Below are positions 17,705-25,434 of a stretch of 64,000 nucleotides of DNA, piece after piece. A program made the position numbers and the translations under genes. Source of the DNA: DSQQ01 sp964443075. GTDB taxonomy: Bacteria; Chloroflexota; Anaerolineae; 4572-78; J111. Within the stretch, counting starts at the first letter, position 1, and each line of letters begins with the position of its first letter. The stretch covers positions 1-64,000 of the forward strand of contig CAYUCB010000003.1 of the NCBI GenBank assembly GCA_964443075.1, given 5' to 3'. Under the pieces are notes generated by a model, which did not search any database, was not told where the DNA came from, and saw nothing but the letters and a program-made list of their open reading frames with translations.

Positions 17705-20257
17705 CTAACACTCACTGTACCCGCACTCGTAACACTTCTTGCAGCCTTCCACGTGCATCAGCGTGGCCGAGCCGCAGCCGGGGCAGTAATCGCCTTTGAA
17801 GGTCAGGGCCATTTGAGCGCTCTCGTCCAGGTCGGGCAGGCCGGGCAGGTGTTCATCCGTGGGATTAAAGCCGGCGTGTTCGGCCAGCACTTGGGCTACC
17901 GCGTCGGGCAGGCTCATGACCCGATTTTTGCCAAAGCCCTGTGCCCGGCCAGAGCCGATGCCGCGCAGTTGGGCCACAATATCCTGCACCCGCTGTTCCG
18001 GGCTGAGGGGACTGGGCATGCGCAAAATCAGGCTAATCAGGCGGCCCAGCCCTTCGGCGTCGGCGGCGACATCGCTGCCCACTTTGCCGACGTTGATAAA
18101 GACCTCAAAGGGTTGGCTGTCGCCGCCGCCGTTAGCGTTCACGGTAATGTAAGCCGTGCCGATGGGCGTATTTTTGCGGTAGGTGTTGCCGTGCAGCGTG
18201 GCCGGCCGCGCCCGCCATTTAATTTCCGGGGCTTTGGGCTTGGACGCTTCCTGGGGCTTGTCCTCTTCTTTTAGGTTAAGCACCTGCACATCGCGCGACC
18301 CATCGCGGTAAATGGTGCCGCCTTTGCAGCCCAACTCGTACATCAACTCGTACAACTGGCGGGTCTGCTCGACGCTGTAAGCGTTGGGGGTGTTGCAGGT
18401 TTTGCTGATACTGCTATCCACCCAGCGCTGAATGGCCGCCTGCACCCGCACGTGCTCTTCGGGGGTCAAATCCATGGCTGTCACAAAATAGGGCGGCAAG
18501 CCTTCGCCGGGGTGCTGCGTGACCCACTCATCGTACACGCCGACCCGCTCCTCGTGGACGCCCATGCGCCCCTTGCGGTTGAAGCTCCAGAAGTAAAACG
18601 GCTCGATGCCGGTGGAGGTGTTGACCATCGTCCCGGTGGTGCCGGTGGGGGCCTGGGTCAGCAGGGTGACATTGCGCATGCCCTTCTCGCGGATGGCTGC
18701 CCGTACCGCTTCCGGCATCCCCTCCATAAAGCCGCTCTGTAAAAATTGGTCGGCCTCAAATTGGCTAAATGACCCCTTCTCGGCGGCGTGGTCGGCGGAG
18801 GCCAGGTAAGCCTCGCTGGCGATGAAGCAGTAGAGTTTATCCAAGAACTCCACCCCTTCGGGGCTGCCGTAGCGCAGCTTCAGGCGGATGAGCATTTCGG
18901 CCAGGCCCATCGTGCCCAGGCCCACCCGCCGCTCGCTTAACTGCTGCTGCCGGTTTTCTTCAAAAAAGTAGGGGGTGGCGTCAATCACGTTATCCAAAAA
19001 GCGCACGGCGTAGCGCACCGCCCGGCCCAGCTTGTCCCACTCTACCTGCTCGTTGCTGACAAATTTAGCCAGGTTAAGCGCCCCCAGGTTGCACACGCCC
19101 CAGGCCGGCAGCCCTTGCTCGCCGCAGGGATTGGTGCAGAGGATGGGGGCAAAATACCAACTGTTGCTCATTTTGTTATAGCGCTCGACAAAAAATACCC
19201 CCGGCTCGGCGCTGGCCCAGGCGCTCTCGATGATAGCCTCCCAGATGGCCCGCGCCTTAACCGTTTTGTGGGTAATCACCGGCCCGCCCGCCGCCTGCCA
19301 GGCCGACAGGTCGCCGTTCCACCGTTCATCGTAACCGGGCGCGCTGGTGTCGGGGAAGACCAGCGCCCAATCGACATCGGCCTTAACCGCCGCCATAAAA
19401 TCATCGGTCAGGCCGACGCTGATGTTGGCGTTGGTAATGCGGCCCATGGTGCGTTTGCTGTTGATAAATTCCAGCACGTCGGGGTGCCACACATTCATAA
19501 TCAGCATCAGCGCCCCGCGCCGGCTGCCGCCCTGCTCAATCAGGCCGGTGACAAAGCTGTATAATTCGCCCCATGAAACCGACCCGCTGGAGCGGCCATT
19601 GACGCCGCGCACGTAGGCGTGGTGCGGGCGCAAGCTGGAGATGTTGATGCCCACCCCGCCGCCGCGCGACATAATTTCGGTCATCTGGGTCAGGGTGTCC
19701 ATAATTCCGCCCCGGCTGTCTTTGGGGCTGGGAATCACGTAGCAGTTGTAAAAGGTCAGGTTTTGGTCGGTGCCGGCGGCGGTGAGGATGCGTCCCCCCG
19801 GCACAAAGCGCCAATCATCCAGCAGCCAGCGGAATTTTTGCTGCCATTCGGCCTGTTTTTCGGGCGCTTCGATGTCGGCCATGCCCCGGGCCACCCGGTC
19901 GAGCATTTGGGAAGGGTGGGTTTCCAGCGGTTTATCAATGTGCTCTAAGGCGCGTTCAACGGTATCGCCCTCGCGCAGTTGCAGGGTGACGGTTTTGCCG
20001 TCAATGGCCGTGATAGTCCCCAGTTCGCGCTGACCGGTTTCCAGGTTAACGGCCACAATGACCAAATCGCCCACTTTAACGCTTTCTTTTTTGCCATCTT
20101 TCAAAGCATAGCGGTCCAAAAAGATTTTTTCGCCCAGCGCATGCAGGGCGCTGGTGTCTAAGGTGGGGGTTTCGTGGATAAAGTGTCCGTTGGTTTTGTA
20201 ACCGTTGCCGTTAGCGGCGACTTGGGGTTGGGTTTTTTCGGCATGTGGGGGGGTCAT
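17705..20257 (-). CDS. nrdJ: Class II (B12-dependent) ribonucleoside-diphosphate reductase
   Basis: An 850-residue adenosylcobalamin-dependent reductase that makes deoxyribonucleotides without oxygen or a radical-generating subunit. NPCGEQGLPAWGVCNLGALN carries the N-C-E active site and a second Cys, TQAPTGTTGTMVN is the conserved substrate loop, GGGVGINISSLRP is near residue 195, and the C-terminal CPGCG...CKKCYECG provides the redox/zinc-like Cys tail. AAGGAG precedes the ATG. Residues about 59-112 (VKVGDLVIVAV through IDKP) look like a small beta-barrel inserted where other NrdJ proteins pass directly from the RYA-KDG segment to the helix before RVARG. It is in one unit with DUF2283; nrdR lies two genes upstream. 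A MITE occupies the upstream region and no cobalamin riboswitch was recognised. Confidence 0.95.
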   Translation of the reverse strand: MTPPHAEKTQPQVAANGNGYKTNGHFIHETPTLDTSALHALGEKIFLDRYALKDGKKESVKVGDLVIVAVNLETGQRELGTITAIDGKTVTLQLREGDTVERALEHIDKPLETHPSQMLDRVARGMADIEAPEKQAEWQQKFRWLLDDWRFVPGGRILTAAGTDQNLTFYNCYVIPSPKDSRGGIMDTLTQMTEIMSRGGGVGINISSLRPHHAYVRGVNGRSSGSVSWGELYSFVTGLIEQGGSRRGALMLIMNVWHPDVLEFINSKRTMGRITNANISVGLTDDFMAAVKADVDWALVFPDTSAPGYDERWNGDLSAWQAAGGPVITHKTVKARAIWEAIIESAWASAEPGVFFVERYNKMSNSWYFAPILCTNPCGEQGLPAWGVCNLGALNLAKFVSNEQVEWDKLGRAVRYAVRFLDNVIDATPYFFEENRQQQLSERRVGLGTMGLAEMLIRLKLRYGSPEGVEFLDKLYCFIASEAYLASADHAAEKGSFSQFEADQFLQSGFMEGMPEAVRAAIREKGMRNVTLLTQAPTGTTGTMVNTSTGIEPFYFWSFNRKGRMGVHEERVGVYDEWVTQHPGEGLPPYFVTAMDLTPEEHVRVQAAIQRWVDSSISKTCNTPNAYSVEQTRQLYELMYELGCKGGTIYRDGSRDVQVLNLKEEDKPQEASKPKAPEIKWRARPATLHGNTYRKNTPIGTAYITVNANGGGDSQPFEVFINVGKVGSDVAADAEGLGRLISLILRMPSPLSPEQRVQDIVAQLRGIGSGRAQGFGKNRVMSLPDAVAQVLAEHAGFNPTDEHLPGLPDLDESAQMALTFKGDYCPGCGSATLMHVEGCKKCYECGYSEC

Positions 20258-20288
20258 GCTGTGACTCCTTAATTAACTTAGATTTATT

Positions 20289-20414
20289 CAACATCATTAA
20301 GTAAAACCATTGCCAAACCTTTACGGCCTAATTACGTAATGCGTAAAACGTAAGGATTTAGCATCAAAACCATTACGTATTACGTTTTACGTTTTTTTTA
20401 ACTTAATGACATTG
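20289..20414. mobile_element. MITE-like element with 10-bp target duplication
   Basis: A 126-bp palindromic element. The termini CAACATCATTAAGT (20289-20302) and ACTTAATGACATTG (20401-20414) are complementary at 12 of 14 positions. TAGATTTATT lies directly outside both ends (20279-20288 and 20415-20424) as an exact duplication. The inner part is an imperfect palindrome of CGTAAAACGTAA and TTACGTTTTACG units. It fills most of the gap upstream of nrdJ, so any nrdJ promoter lies in or beyond it. Confidence 0.85.
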
Positions 20415-20455
20415 TAGATTTATTAGGTTGTACAACTCAAGAACCGGCGCAGTGG

Positions 20456-21634
20456 CTACTTCTCAACCCTATACTCCGTCTGATTCAACCGCTCCGCACC
20501 GGTGGCGGTGATTAAAAAGCCATCTTCCATTCGCAGCCCGCCCCAGGGCGTGTTAAACAGGGGAATATCTACCGAGATGACCATCCCCGGCGCAAAAACA
20601 GCGGCGCTGCTTGGCCCAAATATGGGCGGTTCGAATTCTATGACCCCCACACTGTGCACCCCGGAATAGAGAAAATATTGGCCCAACCCGGCCGCTTCAA
20701 CCACCCGCCGCCCGACCGCTTCAACCTCACGCCCCTCGAGGCCCGGTTTCATCGCCTGAAAGCAAGCTTCCTGAGCCTGCCAGGCCACTTCGAGCGCCCG
20801 GCTGATTTCGTCGCCGGGCTGACCCACCAGCACCGGCCGGCCAATAGCGGCATGATAGCCTTCGTAGCGCGGGGCGACGGTTAGCAGCACCAGGTCATCC
20901 GCCTGAATCTGGCGAAAGGTGGAACGGGCTAAAATGGGCCGCGAGTTTGGCCCGGAGGCCACAATCGTGTCAATCCCAGTGCCCTCTGCCCCGGCCTGGC
21001 GCATAGCCGCTTCGGTGGCGGCGGCCACTTCACGCTCGGTTACGCCCGGCGCAATGGCTTCGATGGCCGCTTGCAACCCGGCTTCGGCCAGTTGGTAAGC
21101 GTAGCGGATCACTTCAATTTCTGCCGGAGATTTTACCGCCCGCAGATCGCACATGGCGTTTTCTACATCCACCCATTCAACTCTGGGTAGAGCGTTTTGC
21201 AAGGCCGCCAGCACGCCAGCCCCCATTAATCCCGGCCCGGCCAGACCGATGCGCCGCACCGATTTTGTAGCGTGGCCGGTTTCAGCCAGAATCTCTACCA
21301 GACTCTGAATTTTTGAAAAAGGGTAATCCTCATCAGGGTGGGTAAACTCGCGCAGCACCCGCACATCTTTTATTTGACCGGCTAACAGGGCGTACTGGTC
21401 GCTTTCGGGGCCACATAACAGAATGGGCTGGCTCTGGGGGAAAACCAAAATACAGACCGGCTCAAAATGCACCGGAAAATTAGCCAGCCAGCGGGCATGC
21501 GCCGGGCCAAATACGGCCCGGTCGTCGGCGTAGGCAACCAACAGGTCAAGATTCTGGCGGTGCAGCAAAGTTTGAACTTTACGCCAGCGCTCCGGGTATT
21601 CGGTTGAAGGAATCGTCGGTTTTAAACCAGCCAT
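20456..21634 (-). CDS. M24 (creatinase/aminopeptidase P fold) protein lacking metal ligands
   Basis: A 392-residue protein with a creatinase-type N-terminal domain and a C-terminal pita-bread domain. Active M24 peptidases bind two metals with Asp, Asp, His, Glu, Glu. Here the first Asp site reads LLTVAPRY (about 251-258), the HADITR-like site reads HAAIGR (261-266) with Ala for Asp, the His is kept (SGVHSVGV, His327), the first Glu is Asp (ISVDIPL, 356) and the second Glu is kept (RMED, 370). It is therefore probably not a classical metallopeptidase and may be a creatinase-like hydrolase or a pseudoenzyme. It lies between nrdR and nrdJ on the same strand. Confidence 0.8.
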   Translation of the reverse strand: MAGLKPTIPSTEYPERWRKVQTLLHRQNLDLLVAYADDRAVFGPAHARWLANFPVHFEPVCILVFPQSQPILLCGPESDQYALLAGQIKDVRVLREFTHPDEDYPFSKIQSLVEILAETGHATKSVRRIGLAGPGLMGAGVLAALQNALPRVEWVDVENAMCDLRAVKSPAEIEVIRYAYQLAEAGLQAAIEAIAPGVTEREVAAATEAAMRQAGAEGTGIDTIVASGPNSRPILARSTFRQIQADDLVLLTVAPRYEGYHAAIGRPVLVGQPGDEISRALEVAWQAQEACFQAMKPGLEGREVEAVGRRVVEAAGLGQYFLYSGVHSVGVIEFEPPIFGPSSAAVFAPGMVISVDIPLFNTPWGGLRMEDGFLITATGAERLNQTEYRVEK

Positions 21635-21672
21635 TGTGGTAGATGTCCAGATAAGTTTTTCTACTGAATGGA

Positions 21673-21728
21673 GCGGGGATTAGGGGATTTTTTCTTTATT
21701 TTTAATCTACTAATCCCCCAATCCCCGC
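21673..21728. repeat. GC-rich inverted repeat
   Basis: Arms GCGGGGATTAGGGGATT (21673-21689) and AATCCCCCAATCCCCGC (21712-21728) pair with one mismatch around a T-rich loop. It lies between the nrdR and M24 genes. A related half-arm (AATCCCCCCTAATCCCCGCC) occurs at 43733-43752. It is probably another dispersed palindrome family, although on RNA it would form a strong hairpin. Confidence 0.6.
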
Positions 21729-21737
21729 CAATCTCTC

Positions 21738-22253
21738 TTATTTTCCGGGTTCCCCAATGGTGGGCAGGGGAATTTGATTCTTCAACTCTTCATCGCGGCG
21801 CTTGCGGGCCAATAAATGTTGAATCTCTTCGGCCATGCTGTCTACATCACGAAAACGGCGATAAACCGAAGCAAAACGCACGTAAGCCACGTCATCAATA
21901 TCGCGTAGTTGCTCCATCACCATTTCGCCGACGCGCAGGCTGTCAATCTCGCTTTTGCCCAGGGCGTAAAGCCGCGATTCAATCTCCTGAGCCGCCTGGT
22001 CAATGGCGTAGCTGGAAACTGGCCGTTTGGAGCAGGAAATCCGCATGCTTTTTACCAGCTTTTCTTTATCAAACTCCTCGCGCCGGCCGTCGCGTTTAAC
22101 CACCAAAATATTCATCGTCGCCACCCGTTCATAGGTGGTAAAGCGCTGCTGACATTGCTCACATTCCCGGCGGCGGCGGATGCCATCGGTCACTTCGCGG
22201 GTATCAATGACCCGAATATGCTGGCTGGAGGCGCTGCAAAAAGGACATTTCAT
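21738..22253 (-). CDS. nrdR: Transcriptional repressor NrdR
   Basis: A 171-residue regulator of ribonucleotide reductase genes. MKCPFCSA and ECEQCQQRFTTYE form the N-terminal zinc ribbon (two CxxC pairs) that binds NrdR boxes. RDGRREEFDKEKLVKSM and the following helices form the ATP-cone that senses ATP/dATP, and VGEMVMEQLRDIDDVAYVRFASVYR is the conserved C-terminal end. Slightly longer than the usual 150-160 residues. Two NrdR-box-like palindromes lie about 250 bp upstream, which would fit autoregulation. The regulated enzyme is presumably the nearby nrdJ. Confidence 0.95.
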   Translation of the reverse strand: MKCPFCSASSQHIRVIDTREVTDGIRRRRECEQCQQRFTTYERVATMNILVVKRDGRREEFDKEKLVKSMRISCSKRPVSSYAIDQAAQEIESRLYALGKSEIDSLRVGEMVMEQLRDIDDVAYVRFASVYRRFRDVDSMAEEIQHLLARKRRDEELKNQIPLPTIGEPGK

Positions 22254-22350
22254 CGGATAACCTCTTTCGCTTTTTAACTTTACATAATAATAGGTGACAC
22301 TGTAAAACTTCCCTCAGGTCACCTGAATTTTATCAGGCCACACGCCGGCC

Positions 22351-22506
22351 TTACTTTAATTTACAATCGAGGAAAGGGTGGGGGGTACTGTAACCGGAGA
22401 GAAACTGAGCCACCGCCAGCCGATTTGAGCAGGTCATTGGCTTTGCCGTAAAATACCACACGCGCCGGGTAAGCCTCTCTCCTATCTTAAAGTTGGGCGA
22501 AACCAC
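22351..22506 (-). other. Unassigned open stretch upstream of nrdR
   Basis: Within the 464-bp gap between nrdR and the kinase gene, one minus-strand frame is open from about 22570 to a TAA at 22351. Its only plausible start is a GTG at 22506, giving 51 residues (VVSPNFKIGERLTRRVW and onward). A second minus-strand frame is also open in part of this stretch. No ribosome site or family is recognised. It may be a decayed gene, a structured leader or a repeat. The arms GGAGAGA (22478-22484) and TCTCTCC (22400-22406), as read on the minus strand, could close a hairpin around most of it. Confidence 0.25.
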
Positions 22507-22548
22507 AATATCTAGTGGTACTATTGCCCTTAGTACAATATGTCGTAT
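22503..22548. promoter_or_regulatory. Tandem NrdR-box-like palindromes
   Basis: CCACAATATCTAGTGG (22503-22518) and GTACAATATGTCGTAT (22533-22548) resemble the NrdR box consensus, roughly ACACwATATaTwGTGT, at about 12 and 11 of 16 positions. They are spaced 30 bp start to start, about three helical turns, as is usual for NrdR box pairs. They lie upstream of nrdR on the minus strand, which suggests autoregulation. The first box overlaps the unassigned open stretch, so chance remains possible. Confidence 0.45.
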
Positions 22549-22653
22549 GGAAATCGAGTTAAGTATACACCTTTTTTACCTGCTTGACAAGAGGATTTGT
22601 CGAACCTAACCTTAAAAAATCGCTTCGCCTTCACCTGCATTTCCTATGCCTTA

Positions 22654-22682
22654 TTGTGACCCCATGCAAATTGTGCTAGAAT
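22654..22682 (+). promoter_or_regulatory. Putative sigma-70-type promoter of the GAF histidine kinase
   Basis: TTGTGA (22654-22659), a 17-bp spacer and TAGAAT (22677-22682) form a good -35/-10 pair. Transcription would start about 27 bp before the ATG at 22718, leaving a short leader with AGGAG 8 nt before the start. Confidence 0.5.
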
Positions 22683-22717
22683 GAAATGAATTATTGGTAC
22701 AATCAGGAGTCGGTGTA

Positions 22718-24244
22718 ATGATTACCCCCGCAGCCTCAACCGAGTTGATGCAGACGCTCTCCAAACAATTGAACGCCTCTTTAGATTTAAATGAAGTGAT
22801 GGGCCGGATTTTACAATTAACGGTTGAAGCCACGCACGCCACCCGAGGCAGTTTGTTTCTGCTGAACCAGCAAGGCGCAGTGACCGATTATATTTTGGCT
22901 CGCCCGCAGCAATCACCAGAAGTCTCGCGCCAAAAAGTGGATGAGGTGATGGTGAACGGCCTGGCCGGTTGGATTTACCGGCAGCGGCAAAGTTTGCTGA
23001 TAAAAAATACCGCCACTGACTCCCGTTGGCTCCCCCTGACTGAAGAATCGGCCCAGGTTGGGTCCGTGTTGGGGGTGCCTTTACTGCATCAGGATGAACT
23101 GGATGGCATTCTGTTTTTACACCACGATCAGATTGGCTTTTTTGATGAGTCCCATTTAGCTCTGGCCACCATTATTGCCGGGCAAGCCGCTATTGCCATT
23201 GAAAACGCCCGGCTGTTTACCCAGGTGAAAACCGAGCGCGAAATTCTGTATGCCCTGGTGTCCGGTATGCCCATTCCGGTGCTGGTGATAAATGCCCACG
23301 AACAAATTATTTTTGCCAGCCAGGCCGCCCATCAATTGCTGGCTCTACCGGTGGCTAACCCCCCGCTGACCGCCCTGGCCGATGGCTCTCAGCTTAAAGC
23401 GGCCATTGAATGTCTCCGCCTGGACCCAACCCTGCCCACTGTAGAAATTCCCTGGCCCGATAAGCGCGTGTTTAGTCTCTCGCTCAACCACCTGCCCCTC
23501 TTGGGCACGGTCGTCGCCCTCAACGACATCACCTACCTGAAAGAACTCGACGCCCTTAAATCCAGCTTTGTGGAGATGGTGTCGCACGACCTTAAAAATC
23601 CCCTGGCGGCTATCCATGGGTATGCCACCCTGGTAGGGATGGAAAACCTGTCTGAACGGGGCCGGACAAATCTCAATAACCTCTTACAGCAAGCCGAGCA
23701 AACCCAAAACCTGATCACCAATCTGCTCGACCTGACCCGGCTGGAAGCGGGTCTGGAAGAAGAAGTGGAAGCCTGCGATTTGGCCGAAATTGCCGCTGAT
23801 GTGGTGGGCGGTTTTGAACTGGCCGCCACCCAAAAAGAACTCACCTTAAACGCAGATTTCCCCCCTAGCCTGCCGCTGGTTATGGGCAACCCCATGCGCC
23901 TCTTTCAGGTGGTCTCTAACCTGGTGGGCAACGCGATTAAATACACTCCCACCGGCGGACGGGTTTCGGTCAAAGTCAGCCAGGCCAACTCGCATATCTA
24001 CCTGCGGGTGGCCGATACCGGCCCCGGCATCCCCCCCGAAGACCAACCCCATATTTTTGATAAATTCTATCGCGTTTCAACCGGAACGCACGTCAACCTG
24101 ATTGAAGGCTCAGGCTTGGGCCTATCCATTGTTAAAGCGGTGGTTGAGCGCTATGGCGGCCAGGTGCGGGTAGAGAGCGTGGTCGGCGCGGGCAGCACTT
24201 TTATCTGTGCCTTGCCCGTTGCGGCCGACGAGTCCACTCTATGA
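22718..24244 (+). CDS. GAF-domain sensor histidine kinase
   Basis: A cytoplasmic hybrid-free histidine kinase of 508 residues with no membrane segment. Residues about 15-165 form a GAF sensor domain, about 175-270 a PAS-like linker domain, EMVSHDLKNPLAAIHGY is the HisKA box with the phospho-accepting His, and NLVGNAIKYTPTGG, DTGPGIPPEDQ and GSGLGLSIVKAVV are the N, G1 and G2 boxes of the ATPase. The ATG at 22718 is chosen for its AGGAG site over an upstream TTG. The stop overlaps the following winged-helix gene by 4 bp. No response regulator is adjacent, so the partner is elsewhere. Ligand unknown. Confidence 0.92.
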   Translation: MITPAASTELMQTLSKQLNASLDLNEVMGRILQLTVEATHATRGSLFLLNQQGAVTDYILARPQQSPEVSRQKVDEVMVNGLAGWIYRQRQSLLIKNTATDSRWLPLTEESAQVGSVLGVPLLHQDELDGILFLHHDQIGFFDESHLALATIIAGQAAIAIENARLFTQVKTEREILYALVSGMPIPVLVINAHEQIIFASQAAHQLLALPVANPPLTALADGSQLKAAIECLRLDPTLPTVEIPWPDKRVFSLSLNHLPLLGTVVALNDITYLKELDALKSSFVEMVSHDLKNPLAAIHGYATLVGMENLSERGRTNLNNLLQQAEQTQNLITNLLDLTRLEAGLEEEVEACDLAEIAADVVGGFELAATQKELTLNADFPPSLPLVMGNPMRLFQVVSNLVGNAIKYTPTGGRVSVKVSQANSHIYLRVADTGPGIPPEDQPHIFDKFYRVSTGTHVNLIEGSGLGLSIVKAVVERYGGQVRVESVVGAGSTFICALPVAADESTL

Positions 24245-25431
24245 TTCGGGTGACTTTGGCCCAGGCCGCTCACTTTATTCTGAACAAAAATTTTTTGGGG
24301 GCTGATAAAGCCGGCAGCCTGGTAGAACTGGTCAAACAACTGGCCGGCCTGCCCGCCGAACCTGGCTCCACCCCTTTTCTGGCCGCCCAGGCCCGGTTGA
24401 CTCATTTTACCCCGGCTGACCTGCTGGCCGAGTTATCCCCGCGCCGCACCTTACTAAAAAGCCAACTGATGCGCGGCGACGCCTATCTTGTGCCAACTGA
24501 GGATTTTGTCACCCGGCACGCCGCCACCGCCCGCCAGCGCAATCAGGTCTTTAACAGCCAGTTTCGGTTGTGGGGGCTGGATAACCACGACGTAGAAACT
24601 CTGGAAGAAGCCATTTTGACCGCTTCCATTGAGTGGCCCGCCTCGCTTGAAACCATCACCGGCCTTCTGCCGCCCTCCCTGGTGCGTCAGGTTAGCCAGA
24701 CCAGCCGGGGCGGGCGCGTCACCACCGCCAGTAACGTGGCTCTGGTATTAGCCTGGCTGGCAGCCAAAGGCGTTTTGTATGCTGATGAAGCCACAAAAAA
24801 CCCGACAGATTTAGACCTGTCGGGTTCAAGCGAAACCACCCTTTATGCCCTCTTAAGCCACGCCTACCCCAGCCTGAATTTAGCCGAAGCCCCCGGCGAA
24901 GCCGAAGCCCAAACCGCCCTGGCCTGGGCTTACCTGGCCGCCTTTGGCCCGGCTACCGAAGCCGACCTCAGTTTTTGGAGCGGCTTTGGCAAAAGCGAAA
25001 CCGCTCGCGCCACCGGCAATCTGGCCGCCGAAACCACTTTGGTGCTGGTAGAAGGTCTACCCGGCATGCTCTTGTTGCTTAAAACCCAGGCCGACGCCCT
25101 GGCGGCTACCGTCCCCCCAGCCCAGCCGGTGATTAACCTGCTGCCGGCGGATGATCCCTATCCCACCGCTCACAGGGCCAGCCGTAGCCGCTACCTTACC
25201 GACCCAACCTTACAGCGTCACGTTTTCAGCAGCAGCGGCGCGGCCCAACCGGCCCTTGTGGTTAACGGGCAAATTGTGGGCCTGTGGGACACCCAACTTG
25301 AGCAGAATCGCCTCACCTGGCAACTCCTATCCCCGGTTGACCCCACCCTGCTCCCTCTCCTCCGGGCCGAAATCGAGCGCACCGCCGCCTTCATCCGGCC
25401 TGGCCTAAACATTGAATCCGAGATTACCTAA
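24241..25431 (+). CDS. Winged-helix DNA-binding (AlkZ/YcaQ-like, HTH_42) protein
   Basis: A 396-residue protein of the winged-helix family that includes the DNA glycosylases AlkZ and YcaQ. RTLLKSQLMRGDAYLVPTED, AYLAAFGPATEADLSFWSG and LLPADDPYPTAHRASR followed by PALVVNGQIVGLWDTQ match the family order. It probably acts on damaged or crosslinked DNA, but the QxD-type catalytic motif was not confidently located, so activity is uncertain. It is translationally coupled to the kinase and ends 3 bp from the convergent peptidase gene. Residues about 187-195 come from an in-frame palindrome (see repeat at 24799). Confidence 0.8.
   Translation: MIRVTLAQAAHFILNKNFLGADKAGSLVELVKQLAGLPAEPGSTPFLAAQARLTHFTPADLLAELSPRRTLLKSQLMRGDAYLVPTEDFVTRHAATARQRNQVFNSQFRLWGLDNHDVETLEEAILTASIEWPASLETITGLLPPSLVRQVSQTSRGGRVTTASNVALVLAWLAAKGVLYADEATKNPTDLDLSGSSETTLYALLSHAYPSLNLAEAPGEAEAQTALAWAYLAAFGPATEADLSFWSGFGKSETARATGNLAAETTLVLVEGLPGMLLLLKTQADALAATVPPAQPVINLLPADDPYPTAHRASRSRYLTDPTLQRHVFSSSGAAQPALVVNGQIVGLWDTQLEQNRLTWQLLSPVDPTLLPLLRAEIERTAAFIRPGLNIESEIT
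24799..24826. repeat. In-frame palindrome inside the winged-helix gene
   Basis: AACCCGACAG (24799-24808) and CTGTCGGGTT (24817-24826) are perfect inverted arms around an 8-bp spacer. The segment is translated as NPTDLDLSG between two domains and keeps the reading frame. Confidence 0.75.
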
Positions 25432-25434
25432 TCT

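Noticed and set aside
19920..20085. Possible intein at the N-terminal insertion of NrdJ
   Set aside because: The insertion is only about 54 residues, without the Cys/Ser start and His-Asn end that splicing needs.
20258..20455. Possible cobalamin riboswitch before the B12-dependent nrdJ
   Set aside because: No B12-box-like conserved core was found; the inverted repeats there are explained by a MITE with a target duplication.
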